A stretch of 38,661 nucleotides of DNA from positions 1 to 38,661 of the forward strand of contig JAGAJF010000050.1 of assembly GCA_017829005.1 (NCBI GenBank), in the 5' to 3' direction. The notes beneath the pieces were generated by a model that was given only the letters and a program-made list of their open reading frames with translations, was not told where the DNA came from and did no database searches. The stretch is from Oscillospiraceae bacterium. GTDB lineage: Bacteria > Bacillota > Clostridia > Oscillospirales > Ruminococcaceae. Numbering within the stretch: position 1 is the stretch's first letter; every line of letters starts with the position of its first letter. Both the position numbers and the translations under genes were made by a program. This document shows, in pieces, positions 1-8,016 of this stretch.

Positions 1-873
1 GCTCTGCATACCGCTATGAAGGGCACCATCTTCACCAACGTTGCCATCAACAACGAGACCAACACTGTTTGGTGGGAAGGTATGGACAAGAATCCTCCCG
101 TTGACGCTACCGAATGGAAGGGCGCCAAGGTAAACGGTGTAGAATTCACCTCCGTTATGGGCGCTGACGGCAAGCCTCAGAAGCTCGCTCACCCCAACTC
201 CAGATTTACTGCTCCCGCTCACAACTGCCCCTGCGTATCTCCCGAGTTTGACAACCCCAAGGGCGTTCCCGTTTCCGCTATCATCTTCGGCGGCAGACGT
301 GCTTCCACAACTCCTCTCGTATATCAGTCCTTTGACTGGACTCACGGCACATATATGGGCTCTGCTGTTTCCTCCGAGACAACAGCTGCAGCTACAGGCG
401 CAGTAGGCGTTCTCCGTCACGATCCTATGGCTATGAAGCCCTTCATCGGCTACAATGTTGGCGATTACTGGGCACACTGGCTCGAGATGGGCGAGAAGCT
501 GGGCGACAAGGCTCCCAAGATCTTCAACGTTAACTGGTTCAAGCAGGACGAGAACGGCAACTTTATGTGGCCCGGCTTCGGTGACAATATGAGAGTTCTC
601 GACTGGATCATCAAGCGCTGCGAGGGTACTATCGATGCTGAGGAGACTGCTATCGGCTACCTCCCCAAGAAGAGCGATATCAACCTTGCAGGTATTGAGG
701 ACGAGGTTACTCCCGAGATCATGGACAAGCTCCTTGCTGTTGACACAGATCTCTGGAAGAAGGAAATTGCCGAGATGAGAAGATACTACGATGAGGACAT
801 CACCGCTAAGGGCGGTCACGTTCCCGCAGCTCTCTATGCTCAGCTCGACAAGATCGAAGCAAGACTTGGCTGA
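1..873 (+). CDS. pckG: Phosphoenolpyruvate carboxykinase (GTP), C-terminal part
   Basis: Interconverts oxaloacetate and PEP with GTP/GDP in the cytosol, linking C4 and C3 metabolism. In many rumen and gut anaerobes it works in the CO2-fixing direction. The frame is open from the first base, so about 290 C-terminal residues of a roughly 600-residue enzyme are visible. Family signatures seen are FGGRRASTTPLV, the WTHGTYMGS/SSETTAAA block and the KPFIGYNVGDYW segment. The first Met in the window lies at position 16, but the preceding codons (ALHTA) continue the family sequence, so the true start is upstream of the window. A strong terminator follows 31 bases after the stop, so this is the end of its transcription unit. 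The length and motifs argue against the ATP-type enzyme. Confidence 0.96.
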   Translation, partial: ALHTAMKGTIFTNVAINNETNTVWWEGMDKNPPVDATEWKGAKVNGVEFTSVMGADGKPQKLAHPNSRFTAPAHNCPCVSPEFDNPKGVPVSAIIFGGRRASTTPLVYQSFDWTHGTYMGSAVSSETTAAATGAVGVLRHDPMAMKPFIGYNVGDYWAHWLEMGEKLGDKAPKIFNVNWFKQDENGNFMWPGFGDNMRVLDWIIKRCEGTIDAEETAIGYLPKKSDINLAGIEDEVTPEIMDKLLAVDTDLWKKEIAEMRRYYDEDITAKGGHVPAALYAQLDKIEARLG

Positions 874-903
874 TCTTCCCGATAAATTCTATAAATAATT
901 CTG

Positions 904-936
904 AAGCACCTCTGCAATTTCGGCGGAGGTGCTTTT
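904..936 (+). terminator. Rho-independent terminator of pckG
   Basis: A perfect 9-bp stem (AAGCACCTC/GAGGTGCTT) with a 13-nt loop ends in a short U tract, 31 nt after the pckG stop. Confidence 0.85.
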
Positions 937-981
937 AGTTTAAAATTAGGAATAATATTTATTGACATTTTTTGAAAAAGC

Positions 982-1010
982 TTGACAAATGGCAGGCTGT
1001 GGTGTATAAT
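982..1010 (+). promoter_or_regulatory. Consensus sigma-A promoter of the wall-binding protein gene
   Basis: TTGACA (982-987), a 17-bp spacer and TATAAT (1005-1010) match the consensus exactly. The predicted start near 1017 leaves a leader of about 29 nt before the TTG start codon. This suggests strong expression of the downstream surface protein. Confidence 0.85.
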
Positions 1011-1045
1011 GTTGTAAACAAAATCTATTAAGGAGCTGACCTAAA

Positions 1046-1864
1046 TTGAAATTAAACGCATTTAAAAAGACGGCAGTTATCTGTATGACAGCAGCGGCTG
1101 TATTATCCGCCTCTGCCACCTGCTTTGCTGCCGAATGGAAAGAGACCGACAAGGGTATTTCTTACATAAACGACAGCGGCAAGGCTGTAACGGGTATGCA
1201 GGAGATAGATGGCGAGACCTATTATTTTAACAGCAAGGGCATTATGAAGAAGGGCTGGCTTACCACAAAAACGGGCAAAAAATATTACTTTAATTCCGAC
1301 GGAACTATGCGTACAGGCTGGCTGAAGCTCAAGTCCGGAAAATATTATTTCTCCAAGAAGGGCGTTATGTGCACAGGCAGCGTGAAGATCGACAGAAACT
1401 ACTATTTCTTCGATGACGAAGGCGTTATGCTCACAGGCTGGCAGGACGTTGACGGTACTGACTACTATTACTGCTCCGACGGCAAAAGAGCTGTTAACAA
1501 GACTGTTACCATTGACGGCAAAAAAGTAAAATTCGACAAGAACGGCAAGGTCAAGACCGGAAACAGCTCCTCAGACAGCAAAAAGGTCGTGAAGGAAGAG
1601 GAGAAGATCCTTCCCGAGGAGATCGTTGTTACCGATACCGAATTTACCATCAGCAAGGGTGCAAAGTTCAAGCTTGCATATGGCTTTAAGCCTCTCAAGA
1701 CCAATTGCACCGATGTAACCTTCAAAAGCTCAAATCCCAAAGTAATTACTGTAAACAACAAGGGCGAAATAGAGGCTCTTAAACAAGGTAAGGCGAATAT
1801 TACCATTACTTCTAAGGAGAATGTGTACGTTTACGTTGTTCTGGAAATTACTGTTGAAGGATAA
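1046..1864 (+). CDS. Secreted cell-wall/glucan-binding repeat protein with C-terminal Big_2-like domain
   Basis: Predicted exported surface protein of 272 residues. Residues 1-28 form a signal peptide (KK, hydrophobic core, cleavage near CFA/AEW). Residues 30-172 hold about six choline/glucan-binding-type repeats (YYFNSxGxMxxGW pattern: GETYYFNSKGIMKKGW, GKKYYFNSDGTMRTGW, GKYYFSKKGVMCTG and others). A Ser/Lys/Glu-rich linker follows, and residues 190-272 look like a bacterial Ig-like group 2 domain (SSNPKVITVNNKGEIEALKQGKANITI). The start is TTG, supported by AGGAG at 1031-1035 with a 10-nt spacer. No catalytic domain is visible, so a role in binding teichoic acid, glucan or another wall polymer is inferred from the repeats. 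It is monocistronic between its own consensus promoter and a strong terminator. Confidence 0.85.
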   Translation: MKLNAFKKTAVICMTAAAVLSASATCFAAEWKETDKGISYINDSGKAVTGMQEIDGETYYFNSKGIMKKGWLTTKTGKKYYFNSDGTMRTGWLKLKSGKYYFSKKGVMCTGSVKIDRNYYFFDDEGVMLTGWQDVDGTDYYYCSDGKRAVNKTVTIDGKKVKFDKNGKVKTGNSSSDSKKVVKEEEKILPEEIVVTDTEFTISKGAKFKLAYGFKPLKTNCTDVTFKSSNPKVITVNNKGEIEALKQGKANITITSKENVYVYVVLEITVEG

Positions 1865-1876
1865 ATTATTTCTTTA

Positions 1877-1913
1877 CTCCGAGACCGTCAGACGGTTTCG
1901 GAGCATTTTTTTT
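1877..1913 (+). terminator. Strong terminator of the wall-binding protein gene
   Basis: A 13-bp stem with a one-base loop centred at 1890 (CTCCGAGACCGTC paired with GACGGTTTCGGAG, one G-T pair) is followed by a T-rich tail. It abuts the terminator of the convergent gene. Confidence 0.85.
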
Positions 1914-1914
1914 C

Positions 1915-1947
1915 AAAAAAAATTCCCCTGCCGTATGACAGGGGAAT
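1915..1947 (-). terminator. Terminator of the minus-strand lipoprotein gene
   Basis: A 9-bp stem (ATTCCCCTG/CAGGGGAAT) is followed on the minus strand by a run of seven or more T. It lies 18 nt after the lipoprotein stop, back to back with the plus-strand terminator. Confidence 0.85.
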
Positions 1948-1965
1948 GAAAATATGTATTGCTTA

Positions 1966-2619
1966 TCAGTTTTTCTTCTTAGCAGCCACAGCGATAACGC
2001 CGATAACTACGATAACAATTCCGACTGTGATAAATATTGCGGCGAAATTTACCTCGGTGGACTCACAGGAGAAGGTACATTCCTTTGAAGGGTCAACATT
2101 GAAGGTGATGCTGCCGTCATCTCCGATGGTGCCGCCCTCGCAGTATTTAACGGTGCCGGGCATTCTGAGAGTGAAGTCAACAGCGATCATATCCGAAGCC
2201 ATTCCTGCGTATTCGCCTGCGTCATCGCCCATCAGAGGGGGCATAACGGCGTCAAAGGTGTATGTGGAAACGAAAAGACTGCTTTTCTTCGCTGCCTTTG
2301 CCGAGGTGAACAGACTGGTGCCGTCCTCGCTGAGAGTGGTAAGCTCGGCGCTCAGCTCCTCATAGCTGCTGTAATCCTCGGTATAATCATAGCCGATGTA
2401 GTCCTGACCATTAACGGTGAAGTGCTTGACCTCATATTCGGAATCAGCAAAATCCTCCTCGGTGCAGTATTCGGAAGACATACCGTAGGACAGGGAAACC
2501 GAGCCTGTTTTATTGCTTCTCATCTCAACTCCCAGACCGATATACATACAGCCCGAAAGTCCTGCTGCCATAAGGACGCTGCAGAGCGCCGCCCCTATTT
2601 TTTTAATAAGCTTATTCAT
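1966..2619 (-). CDS. Membrane-anchored lipoprotein of unknown function
   Basis: A 217-residue protein with a type II signal peptide: KK, hydrophobic core and lipobox LSGC with Cys24. A second, C-terminal membrane segment lies near residues 190-212 and ends AAKKKN. The middle is acidic and Tyr/Ser-rich and should be outside the cell, held at both ends. The ATG at 2619 is preferred because GGGGG lies 8 nt upstream; an in-frame ATG at 2634 would lie upstream of that site. It has its own terminator, and its start is divergent from the GNAT gene. The layout resembles the poorly characterised lipoproteins with a C-terminal membrane helix of Firmicutes (LppM-like architecture), but no family can be assigned firmly from sequence alone. 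Confidence 0.75.
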   Translation of the reverse strand: MNKLIKKIGAALCSVLMAAGLSGCMYIGLGVEMRSNKTGSVSLSYGMSSEYCTEEDFADSEYEVKHFTVNGQDYIGYDYTEDYSSYEELSAELTTLSEDGTSLFTSAKAAKKSSLFVSTYTFDAVMPPLMGDDAGEYAGMASDMIAVDFTLRMPGTVKYCEGGTIGDDGSITFNVDPSKECTFSCESTEVNFAAIFITVGIVIVVIGVIAVAAKKKN

Positions 2620-2739
2620 AATATTTACCCCCATAATTTATTTGGATATTCAGACAAAATCTGTAGAAACATTATATCACAAAAATAATTTTATTGCAAT
2701 AGTAATTTTACAATTTTACAGAAAATTCCCATTCGGGTA

Positions 2740-2768
2740 TTGAAAATTATGTCAGGATAGGGTATTAT
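2740..2768 (+). promoter_or_regulatory. Promoter of the PAT-like acetyltransferase gene
   Basis: TTGAAA (2740-2745), a 17-bp spacer and TATTAT (2763-2768) lie in the AT-rich divergent gap, about 30 nt before the start codon. Confidence 0.6.
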
Positions 2769-2798
2769 AATTATAATATATGAAAAGGACAGATGAAA

Positions 2799-3299
2799 AT
2801 GCATATCAGAAAAGCTGTGGAAAGTGATATCCCGAGACTGCTGGAAATTTACAATTACGAAGTCATAAACGGAGTTTCCACCCTCGACCTCACTCCAAAG
2901 AGCCTTGAGGAGTGGGAGACGTGGTTTGCCCTTCACCAAACTTCAAAGCATCCGCTGCTCATTGCCGAAACGGACGGCAAAATATCGGGCTATGCCACCC
3001 TTTCGCCCTACAGGCAGAAGGAAGCCTACAAGACTACCGCCGAGCTGTCGGTATACATTGCTCCCGAATTCAGGCGGCAGGGGGTGGCTTCGGCGCTTAT
3101 GGAGGAGATACTGGGGCTTGCCCGTGAGAACGGCTCTCTTCATCTTATCGTCTCGGTCATAACCTCGGGAAATGCAGCCAGCGAGGCTTTGCATAAGAAA
3201 TTCGGCTTCTCATATTGCGGAACTATCCACGAAGCAGGCTTCAAGCACGGGGAATTTCGGAGCATTGACAATTATGAGCTGCGGCTGTCGGATATATAA
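2799..3299 (+). CDS. GNAT acetyltransferase, phosphinothricin N-acetyltransferase-like
   Basis: A cytosolic enzyme predicted to acetylate a small amine, probably an amino acid analogue, from acetyl-CoA. The 166-residue length and layout match the PAT/bar-like branch: IRKAVESDIPRLLEIYN start, STLDLTP, WETWFALHQ, the TTAELSVYI strand, acetyl-CoA loop RRQGVAS (about residues 92-98), the N-AS-ALHKKFGF helix and GTIHEAGFKHGEF at the C terminus. The ATG at 2799 is preferred, since AAGGA at 2785-2789 is 9 nt upstream. An alternative ATG at 2793 would leave only 3 nt. The true substrate (phosphinothricin, methionine sulfone or sulfoximine, or another amine) cannot be read from sequence. The TAA stop overlaps the first base of a MITE-like element. 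Confidence 0.85.
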   Translation: MHIRKAVESDIPRLLEIYNYEVINGVSTLDLTPKSLEEWETWFALHQTSKHPLLIAETDGKISGYATLSPYRQKEAYKTTAELSVYIAPEFRRQGVASALMEEILGLARENGSLHLIVSVITSGNAASEALHKKFGFSYCGTIHEAGFKHGEFRSIDNYELRLSDI

Positions 3300-3459
3300 T
3301 ACTAATTCCACATCGTTCTATAGACAAGGACGGCAGATAGAATTTCGTCAATCTAGGAAAGCGACTGCAGGAGGGCTTGCCGCCCGGCAAAGGAGCTTGA
3401 CGACGAGTGACGAAATTATAGCTGTCGTATCTGTCTATAGGTTGATGCGGAATTAGTAT
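3299..3459. repeat. 161-bp MITE-like inverted-repeat element, copy 1
   Basis: The element begins ATACTAATTCC and ends GGAATTAGTAT. Its two ends are imperfect inverted repeats of about 52 bp (roughly 42 matches), with a small central hairpin (TTGCC/GGCAA), so the whole unit can fold into one long stem. It has no coding capacity. A second copy of identical length lies inverted at 13725-13885 and differs at only two positions. This copy starts at the last base of the acetyltransferase stop codon and may act as its transcript end. Non-autonomous mobility is inferred from terminal repeats plus near-identical copies; no transposase is present in the window. Confidence 0.85.
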
Positions 3460-3521
3460 AAGCTTCGGGCTGAGTAAATTCCAACTTAAGACTCGCAAAA
3501 CGCTTAAAGAAGGGGAGGGGT

Positions 3522-4685
3522 ATGGAAATGAAAGCAAAAAACAGCGGCAGGCATTATGTTTTGTCGGCAGTTTCTGCATGGCTTGCTCTTGTGGGTTTAT
3601 TATGCATAGGCTTAGGAATTATAACTGATTACATAGAGACCCGACAGGTCAGACAGGCATCGGACAATGCTGTGAGATACATTCAGAACAAATATGGAAT
3701 AACAGCCGAGGTTATAAAGGTTAACGAAAGGCTTTCACCCGACGACGGCAAGCGCCGTATCCAAATGAGCTGCAATGATAAGAGCTTTATAGTCTGCGCC
3801 GAGGATATGTGTGACAGTGATTTCGGGAGGGACAGCTATCAGTATGACGATATAGCGGCAGCCTTTGCCGAGAAGATAAGCTCAGAGCTTCAAGGCGGCA
3901 TTTTTGTGCGGTCACAGGTAGAAAACACCGAAACCTTTGATGACAGAAGCGTGTATTGGGGGACGATCTTGTTTGATACATATTTTGACGGCACAAATCT
4001 CGACGAGATAATGAATGAGAATTTCAGCGGCTATCTGACTATGCTGCTGTACGATACAGACCTTTCGGAGCATTCGGAACTCATAAAGTGGCTTTGCGAC
4101 CACCGCTTTGATCTGGAGCTTGTGTGCCTGGACACTAAGGAGCATATGGAGGAGTTTTCGGGATTTATTTCGTCAAATGTGAATTATTATGGTATCAGCC
4201 CCGTGTATTACAAATATTATGCTCCCCATTTAACAGACTATCTAAAAGCGAAAGACGGCGTTATAACTCAGTCGGGTGTGGATATTCGGCTGAAGGCTGC
4301 CCATGAATTCAGCTATTGTCGGTTTGAGGACAATGAAGAGAAAGCTTTTCCAAAGACTCCGGAAAATGATGATCTTGGTATGGAGATATCAGAGTATGAT
4401 GTACTGGGTGAGGTGTATGAACACCGTGTCGATAAGGATATCATAAAGACTCCCATATCTCAGGAGTACTGCTTTAATAATAAAGAGGGCAGGACGTGGA
4501 TATATTATCCTCTTGACAAGCTTGAAGGGTATAAATTGGAGGATATCGCTCTTGTATACACCCATATAAGTGGTGTTACCAATGATATTATCAGACCGAA
4601 GAAATGCGGCGATTATGCTGTGTTTGAATGTCTGCACTCAAATACGGTGCTTTTCTTCAGACTTGTGGATTATCCCGAAAATTAA
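3522..4685 (+). CDS. Membrane-anchored protein of unknown function
   Basis: 387 residues. One N-terminal membrane segment lies near residues 14-36 (hydrophobic VSAWLALVGLLCIGLGII), after a short basic tail. The large remainder is acidic, rich in Tyr and Asp, and presumably extracellular. No catalytic motif or known domain was recognised. A good ribosome binding site (AAGGGGAGG) precedes both the ATG at 3522 and another ATG at 3528. The first has 3-6 nt spacing and the second about 9 nt, so 3528 is an acceptable alternative. The gene follows the MITE-like element without an obvious promoter of its own and is followed directly by the rnpB promoter. Confidence 0.7.
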   Translation: MEMKAKNSGRHYVLSAVSAWLALVGLLCIGLGIITDYIETRQVRQASDNAVRYIQNKYGITAEVIKVNERLSPDDGKRRIQMSCNDKSFIVCAEDMCDSDFGRDSYQYDDIAAAFAEKISSELQGGIFVRSQVENTETFDDRSVYWGTILFDTYFDGTNLDEIMNENFSGYLTMLLYDTDLSEHSELIKWLCDHRFDLELVCLDTKEHMEEFSGFISSNVNYYGISPVYYKYYAPHLTDYLKAKDGVITQSGVDIRLKAAHEFSYCRFEDNEEKAFPKTPENDDLGMEISEYDVLGEVYEHRVDKDIIKTPISQEYCFNNKEGRTWIYYPLDKLEGYKLEDIALVYTHISGVTNDIIRPKKCGDYAVFECLHSNTVLFFRLVDYPEN

Positions 4686-4712
4686 ACTTTCCGAAACGTT
4701 CGCATTTTTCCC

Positions 4713-4741
4713 TTGACAGCATACCGAAAATATGTTAAAAT
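4713..4741 (+). promoter_or_regulatory. rnpB promoter
   Basis: TTGACA (4713-4718), a 17-bp spacer and TAAAAT (4736-4741). The -10 ends 7 nt before the predicted 5' end of RNase P RNA at 4748, as expected for a direct start. Confidence 0.8.
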
Positions 4742-4747
4742 ATCCTT

Positions 4748-5083
4748 GCGAGTAAGCTATGCGGTTGAACTCTTTTTGAGTTAGGAAAGTCCGGGCATCA
4801 CAGAGCAGGGTAGCTGCTAACGGCAGCCGAGGGCGACCTTAGGGAAAGTGCAACAGAAATATACCGCCCCCTTCGGGGTAAGGGTGGAAAGGTGAGGTAA
4901 GAGCTCACCGGAGCGGTGGAGACACCGCTGCCGTGTAAACCCTATCCGATGCAACGTCTATTGGTACGTGTACGTCAATGTCTGCTCGGCAGGCGTACCG
5001 TAATGACGGCTAAAGCGTTTCGGCGACGATTCGCTCAGATAGATTTCCGCACACGACAAAACCCGGCTTATCGGCTTAGTCGC
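4748..5083 (+). ncRNA. rnpB: RNase P RNA, class A
   Basis: Catalytic RNA that removes 5' leaders from pre-tRNAs. Hallmarks seen are the conserved 5' core GAGGAAAGTCCGGGC-like segment (here TTAGGAAAGTCCGGGCATC, 4781-4799), the GGGTGGAAAGGTGAGGTAAGAGCTCACCG-type region at about 4883-4912, and the 3' core AGATAGATTTCCGC followed by ACCCGGCTTATCGGC. The P1 helix pairs GCGAGTAAGC (4748-4757) with GCTTAGTCGC (5074-5083) with one mismatch, which fixes both ends. The GGCTTATCGGC-type 3' segment and the overall order point to class A rather than Bacillus-type class B. A T tract follows directly at 5085-5091. Confidence 0.95.
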
Positions 5084-5100
5084 ATTTTTTTGAATTTGAG

Positions 5101-5128
5101 GGCGCAGAGGCTTTTTCTGCGCCTTTTT
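5101..5128 (+). terminator. Terminator downstream of rnpB
   Basis: A 7-bp GC-rich stem (GGCGCAG/CTGCGCC) with a 9-nt loop is followed by TTTTTG, 17 nt after the RNase P RNA 3' end. Confidence 0.85.
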
Positions 5129-5152
5129 GTTTGCGTTTTTTTGCGGCACTTA

Positions 5153-5181
5153 TTGCAGATCGATTAAATTTGTGATATAAT
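5153..5181 (+). promoter_or_regulatory. Promoter of the mazG-like accessory run
   Basis: TTGCAG (5153-5158), a 17-bp spacer and TATAAT (5176-5181) preceded by TGA, an extended -10. The start codon is about 43 nt downstream, with GAGGGG as ribosome binding site. Confidence 0.7.
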
Positions 5182-5224
5182 CTGAATAGTGAGATATTTT
5201 GGTAATGTTATGAGGGGATAATTT

Positions 5225-5551
5225 ATGAGCGGCTTGACTTTTGAAAAAATGCAGGAAATGCAGAAGAGACTGCAGGAAAAATATTATGATAAATGGGGCG
5301 GCTTATCTCCCGATAAGTCTCGTGAAAAGCTTCTTTGGCTGTACGGCGAGCTTGGCGAAGCGGCTGACGTTATCAAGAAAAAGGGCAGCAGTGAAATAAT
5401 GTCCGATGAAGCTGTGCGGCGGCATTTTATTGAGGAAATGTGCGATGTTCTGATGTATTATAATGATGTTTTGCTGTGCTTCGATATTTCTCCCGAAGAG
5501 CTTGAAGAGATCTACTTTGAAAAGCATAACAGTAATATGGGGCGATGGTAA
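5225..5551 (+). CDS. MazG-like nucleotide pyrophosphohydrolase
   Basis: Small all-alpha NTP pyrophosphohydrolase of 108 residues, predicted to hydrolyse (d)NTPs or modified nucleotides to the monophosphate plus PPi. The metal-binding pattern of the MazG superfamily is visible as ExxE in GELGEAADVIKK (Glu42, Glu45) and ExxD in EEMCDVLMYY (Glu71, Asp74). The conserved tail is PEELEEIYFEKHNSNMGRW-like. It is a single-domain form, not the long double-domain MazG. It is the first gene after a good promoter, and the next gene starts one base after its stop, so they are co-transcribed. The physiological substrate cannot be deduced. Confidence 0.85.
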   Translation: MSGLTFEKMQEMQKRLQEKYYDKWGGLSPDKSREKLLWLYGELGEAADVIKKKGSSEIMSDEAVRRHFIEEMCDVLMYYNDVLLCFDISPEELEEIYFEKHNSNMGRW

Positions 5552-5552
5552 T

Positions 5553-5990
5553 ATGGAAGAAAAAACAGAACTTGAAAACGGGAAAATTGTTATAAGAACT
5601 GCCGGGCTGTCGGACGCCGAACTGCTTTTGTCCTTGGACAGGCATATAAGCAGATCGGAGCTTGAAAGCATTATCGGGCTTGGACGGGTATTTATTCTTG
5701 AGTGCGGCGGCAGCTTTGCGGGGTGGCTCAGATACGGTTTATTCTGGGATAACACGCCCTTTATGAATATGCTTTTTCTCCTTGAGGAATATCGGGGCAG
5801 GGGATTTGGAAAAATTATTGTAGAATTTTGGGAGCGGAAAATGGCTGAGTATGGCTATGCCGAGGTAATGACTTCAACCGCTTCCGATGAGTATGCACAG
5901 CATTTTTATAACAGGCTGGGTTATTCGACTGTGGGGGGCTTTGCTCCTTCGGGGGACCCTTTTGAGCTGATACTTACGAAGAAAATCTGA
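5553..5990 (+). CDS. GNAT family N-acetyltransferase
   Basis: 145 residues. The acetyl-CoA-binding motif A is clear: FLLEEYRGRGFGKIIVEFWE with RGRGFGK at 81-87. It is followed by the family's motif B region YAQHFYNRLGY. The acceptor is unknown; the N-terminal half is short and gives no clue. The ATG at 5553 is chosen because it lies one base after the mazG-like stop with purine-rich GGGGCGATGG upstream. The longer open frame from 5463 lies inside the mazG-like gene and reads as non-protein sequence. Translational coupling with the upstream gene is likely. Confidence 0.85.
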   Translation: MEEKTELENGKIVIRTAGLSDAELLLSLDRHISRSELESIIGLGRVFILECGGSFAGWLRYGLFWDNTPFMNMLFLLEEYRGRGFGKIIVEFWERKMAEYGYAEVMTSTASDEYAQHFYNRLGYSTVGGFAPSGDPFELILTKKI

Positions 5991-6024
5991 CGGCTGAAAT
6001 TATGAGCAGAGGGGAGAATTTTCA

Positions 6025-6513
6025 ATGAACAGGTTATGCGGCTACATAAAAGAGCAGGCGGAGATAAACTTTTTAAATCTTGAAACGGCTTTAAAGACCT
6101 ATGACAGAAATGCCCTTGTATGCGGTGCGCCGGGGTGGAGATATGCTTATCACGCCATTCATTCGGCGGACAAGTGGTTTTTTAATCCCAATGAATACGA
6201 GGAGCCGCCTTTTCATAAGGAGGGTATGGACAACCCCGACAACCCCTGTGATGATATTTTAAGCGACAGTCAGCTCCTTGAGTATCTGAATGATGTGCGG
6301 CTGAAAACTCGTGCTTATATTGAGGGGCTTACGGACGATATGCTTTATGAAAAGCCAAGTAATTGCGGGTTTACCCGTTTTGAGCTTGTGCTTTTGCAGT
6401 TTCGGCATATTTCATTTCACACGGGTATGATTAACGGGCAGACTGTGGAGCGGACGGGGAGATTTCCCGTTTATTCGGGGGCTGTGATAAGACAGGGGCC
6501 TTATGATGAGTGA
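6025..6513 (+). CDS. DinB-like four-helix protein
   Basis: 162 residues, predicted all-helical and cytosolic. It resembles DinB/YfiT-like putative metalloenzymes: a GWRYAYHAIHSADKWF segment (His43, His46) and a C-terminal QFRHISFHTGMINGQ segment (His128, His132) give the histidine arrangement used for metal binding in that superfamily. The catalytic role is unknown; some relatives are thiol transferases for low-molecular-weight thiols. It starts 34 nt after the GNAT stop with an AGGGGAG ribosome binding site, so it is probably in the same transcription unit. Assignment is by motif recognition only. Confidence 0.65.
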   Translation: MNRLCGYIKEQAEINFLNLETALKTYDRNALVCGAPGWRYAYHAIHSADKWFFNPNEYEEPPFHKEGMDNPDNPCDDILSDSQLLEYLNDVRLKTRAYIEGLTDDMLYEKPSNCGFTRFELVLLQFRHISFHTGMINGQTVERTGRFPVYSGAVIRQGPYDE

Positions 6514-6534
6514 GTATATTAAGGAGATGTTATA

Positions 6535-8016
6535 ATGACAGGCAAGCAGAAGAAAAAATGGGAAGAGGTTTATTCAAATATGCTGGCAATTACAAGCCTG
6601 CAGCCTTGGGAGAAAATTTCCGAAAGCGTTCCGCTGATATACCACAAAAAAGACTGCGACGAGCCTGTGGTTTTCAGTATATGGGGATATTCGTCGGATA
6701 TCTGCGGTGTTGCCTGCTATTTCAGCTTTCACGATTACCTTTGCGCTATGAAGCGTTTGAAAAGCAAAAATCTTAAAAATGAGCCGATATTTCTTTTGCA
6801 GAATATGATACTGGGCTTATGGGGAGATCGTGAAGAGGTGAGCAAGGAGAACAAGGAGCTTATTAAAGAGCTAAGCTTAAAGTTCCGTGGAAAGGGCGGC
6901 TGGCTTTTCTTTGAGACATATGCGGAACGCTGTGAGCCTCGTTTTCTGACCTATGAGGAAACGGTGCTTCTTGCGGACGCTCTGGGCAATCTTTGCCTTA
7001 TGCTGGAAGCGGTTTTCAAAAAAGGTCTTAAAGTTGATTTTGAAAACGGTGAAACGGTGCAGCGCAGTTCCGGTGATGATGGCGTGTGGTATAACGCTGC
7101 TGTTGGGTATAAGAATATACAGGAGCTGCTTCCGGTCACTGTTATTTCACAGTCAGAGCAGCTTGACGCTCTTGCGGCAATGCCTGCAGGCAGCAGAACG
7201 GTGGAGCTTGACGAACGCTGTATGCCTGTTCCTGCCAGAGATGATAAAACAGGGGTGGCATATTGTCCGCTGCTTATTTCGGCGGCAGACTCAACAAGCG
7301 GTGAACCGCTTGTTTTGCGGTATGTATCCTATGATGAGGACAGGGAGGACGCATTGTATGATGTGATCGAAGAGATTGCCGAGAAATTCGGAAAGCCTAA
7401 GCAGATAAAGATAAACGATGAGTTTACAAGATGGTCTATCGGAGATTTCTGCGAAAAGGCAGGCATTAAGCTTAACTGTCAGCAGAAGCCTTTGAAGCAG
7501 ATAGATAAAATTATGTCGGAGGCTTTCAGCGACAGCGGTATCTTTGATGTGCCGACAGAGGAGGAGCCTGAACGGGAAGAAAAAAGCAAGGTCATAAATA
7601 TTGACAGGAGAAACACTCAGACCCTTGTTATAGCAGTTTCTCTCGGAAAGGGCTGCTACCGTCACATTAAAATTTCGGGGGGCGCAACTCTGGAGGAGCT
7701 TCACAGCGTGATACTTGACGCCTTCGGCTTTGAGGACGATCACGCTCACGTATTTTTCCTAAATAACAAGGCGTGGAGCGACGAGGGATATTATTCAAGG
7801 TATATTGAGGACGAGGAAAGATTTTCCTGCGATGTCACTCTGTCACAGGCACTTGAAGAAAAGCAGAAGTTTTTGTATATTTTCGATTTCGGCGACGAGT
7901 GGCGTTTTCAGTGCAGAGTGCTGAGTATTAAGGGCGAGGCTTGCTCCGAGGCGGAGATAGTCCGCTCGGTGGGGGAGGCACCCGAGCAGTATCCCGATTA
8001 CGAGGACTTTGAGTGA
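6535..8016 (+). CDS. PRiA4b (ORF-3-like) domain protein with N-terminal DUF regions
   Basis: 493 residues, no signal peptide or membrane segment. Residues about 358-490 form a PRiA4b ORF-3-like domain (pattern: KISGGATLEELHSVILDAFGF, DDHAHVFFLN, QKFLYIFDFGDEWRFQ, followed by an acidic tail PEQYPDYEDFE). The first 290 residues resemble uncharacterised regions found fused to this domain (DUF7309/DUF6930-like; that name is tentative). The ATG at 6535 has AAGGAGATG about 6 nt upstream. The TGA stop overlaps the ATG of the next gene (TGATG), indicating translational coupling. Function is unknown; PRiA4b proteins are widespread on plasmids and in accessory regions. Confidence 0.7.
   Translation: MTGKQKKKWEEVYSNMLAITSLQPWEKISESVPLIYHKKDCDEPVVFSIWGYSSDICGVACYFSFHDYLCAMKRLKSKNLKNEPIFLLQNMILGLWGDREEVSKENKELIKELSLKFRGKGGWLFFETYAERCEPRFLTYEETVLLADALGNLCLMLEAVFKKGLKVDFENGETVQRSSGDDGVWYNAAVGYKNIQELLPVTVISQSEQLDALAAMPAGSRTVELDERCMPVPARDDKTGVAYCPLLISAADSTSGEPLVLRYVSYDEDREDALYDVIEEIAEKFGKPKQIKINDEFTRWSIGDFCEKAGIKLNCQQKPLKQIDKIMSEAFSDSGIFDVPTEEEPEREEKSKVINIDRRNTQTLVIAVSLGKGCYRHIKISGGATLEELHSVILDAFGFEDDHAHVFFLNNKAWSDEGYYSRYIEDEERFSCDVTLSQALEEKQKFLYIFDFGDEWRFQCRVLSIKGEACSEAEIVRSVGEAPEQYPDYEDFE

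Noticed and set aside
5463-5552. Upstream extension of the GNAT gene
   Set aside because: This lies within the mazG-like gene, and the translation there does not look like protein sequence. The ATG at 5553 directly follows the upstream stop.
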